From Cohnella algarum (GTDB lineage Bacteria; Bacillota; Bacilli; Paenibacillales; Paenibacillaceae), in the NCBI RefSeq assembly GCF_016937515.1, contig NZ_JAFHKM010000002.1, forward strand, positions 3,963,001 through 4,027,000: 64,000 nt of DNA, in the 5' to 3' direction. Each line of letters opens with the position of its first letter. The stretch's first letter is position 1. Positions 63,102 to 64,000 of the stretch are shown here, piece after piece. A model generated the notes under the pieces. The model was not told where the DNA came from. It worked only from the letters and a program-made list of their open reading frames with translations, and ran no database searches. The translations under genes were made by a program, and so were the position numbers.

Positions 63102-64000
63102 TTACCCGGATTGGCGCACGATCAGTTCGGCCGAGAGCACGATTTTCTCGCGAAGCGCATGCGGCTGCGCAAGGCGACGGAGCAATGCATGCACCGCCCG
63201 CGCCCCGAGCTGCTCCTTGGCAAGGTGGACGGTCGTCAGCGGCGGACGCGCGGCTGCCGACGGCTCGATATTGTCGATGCCGACGATGCGGCACGGATGC
63301 GGTACGCCGATGCCGGCCTCTTCCAGCGTCTCGGCGAGCGCCATGGCGATGCGGTCGTTGGCGCAAACGAATCCGTCCGGGACTCCCTCGTCTCCGGCTT
63401 CGATTACGCGCCGCCGGAGATGCTGGGCGAAGTCGCCGGACCCGTACGGCACCGTCCATTTTCGCAGGACGCATCCGGTCTCCGGGCGCGTCTTCTTCCA
63501 TTCGTCCGCCGTCAGCTTGCAGCCCCACCACCGCTCCTTGAAGCTGACGGCGAACCGGTCCCGGCCGACGAACGCCAACTTTCGGCAGCCTTGCGAAAGC
63601 AGATGGCTGCACGCGAGCCGCGCCGCCTCCAGATTGTCGTTCCATACGGTATCCGCGCGCACGAGCGGATCGTCGTGATCGATCACGACGACCGGCGCTT
63701 TCAGCCGGTTCAGGGCAAGCAGACGCTGCCGCGGGACGGAACCCATAACGATGACGCCCGCCGCCGTCTCCGGCCGCCCGCCCGGATCGTCCGCGAATCG
63801 CATGCCGAATCCCGCCTCCCGGCATGCCGCTCCGATGCCCTCCAGCACCCTTTTCCAAAAATCCGGTTCTTCGCGGTATTCCGGCCTGACTTCGATCGCG
63901 ATAACGGGCGCGGCCGGTTCGGCCAAAGACGGTTTGCCGGCCAGTATCGGCGTGTCGGCGAACAACGGCGTGTCGCCGGACGGCAGCGTGTCGCCGGGGG
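63102..64000 (-). CDS. LacI family transcriptional regulator (5' end outside window)
   Basis: The frame is open to the window edge and ends at 63102. What is present is the periplasmic-binding-protein-like effector domain: VIAIEVRPEYREEPDFWKRVLEGIGAAC, GVIVMGSVPRQRLLALNRLKAPVVVIDHDDP, DNLEAARLACSHLLSQGCRKLAFVGR, DGFVCANDRIAMALAETLEEAGI and RIVGIDNIEPSAAARPPLTTVHLAKEQLGARAV. The LacI HTH should lie upstream beyond 64000. A region rich in GDTP repeats precedes the domain. Effector and target unknown. Confidence 0.85.
   Translation of the reverse strand, partial: PGDTLPSGDTPLFADTPILAGKPSLAEPAAPVIAIEVRPEYREEPDFWKRVLEGIGAACREAGFGMRFADDPGGRPETAAGVIVMGSVPRQRLLALNRLKAPVVVIDHDDPLVRADTVWNDNLEAARLACSHLLSQGCRKLAFVGRDRFAVSFKERWWGCKLTADEWKKTRPETGCVLRKWTVPYGSGDFAQHLRRRVIEAGDEGVPDGFVCANDRIAMALAETLEEAGIGVPHPCRIVGIDNIEPSAAARPPLTTVHLAKEQLGARAVHALLRRLAQPHALREKIVLSAELIVRQSG

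Overview
The window is GC-rich DNA from a spore-former-type Firmicute, most likely a Paenibacillaceae member (Paenibacillus or Cohnella-like). The basis is the split glycine decarboxylase genes gcvPA/gcvPB, several YesM/YesN-type two-component systems paired with carbohydrate ABC transporters, many AraC regulators, strong GGAGG ribosome sites with frequent GTG/TTG starts, and a xylan/glucuronate utilisation gene set. No tRNA, rRNA or CRISPR array was seen. The assignment is inferred from gene content; no search was run.

Layout. 1-1.9 kb: the 5' part of a GH43 glycosidase gene, then joined scraps of three unrelated genes. 1.9-10.2 kb: glycine catabolism. Two divergent tandem glycine riboswitches control gcvT-gcvPA-gcvPB (minus) and a decayed glyA followed by gcvH-sdaAB-sdaAA (plus). 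Together these would carry glycine through serine to pyruvate, except that the local glyA is destroyed. 10.2-11 kb: two small unknown genes. 11.2-17.6 kb: a chemosensory cluster cheA-cheW-mcp-cheR-cheB with no cheY. 17.6-18.3 kb: an oxidoreductase/AraC deletion chimera. 18.5-25.8 kb: a sugar ABC importer (no ATPase gene) divergent from its YesM/YesN pair, then an Axe2-like SGNH esterase.

25.9-41.3 kb is a glucuronoxylan/glucuronate block: AraC regulator, frameshifted alpha/beta hydrolase, GH105, mannonate oxidoreductase (uxuB-type), mannonate dehydratase (uxuA), a GntR regulator with a 30-bp palindrome, GH67 alpha-glucuronidase, two ABC permeases, YesM-type kinase, binding lipoprotein and YesN-type regulator. 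The two promoters of the transporter share an identical 17-bp element. 41.4-43.3 kb is a group II intron with its maturase, lying between a terminator and a Fur-like promoter.

43.3-64 kb is accessory: a truncated FhuF-like gene, a quinone-oxidoreductase-type MDR, a broken TipA-type MerR, an SMP-30 enzyme, LysR, cidA-cidB, and a MetE-like gene with a structured leader. Then come an MFS gene, GntR, a nucleobase permease and an isochorismatase-type hydrolase sharing a GntR site motif, an IS3 remnant with palindromic repeats, PadR-MFS, two AraC regulators, a large FAD oxidoreductase, a diguanylate cyclase and a LacI-type regulator cut by the window edge.

A recurring theme is gene decay. There are at least eight truncated or chimeric gene fragments, and four otherwise intact-looking genes are each broken by the apparent loss of one G/C from a short G/C run. 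The fragments look like real deletions; the G-run frameshifts could be real or sequencing error.
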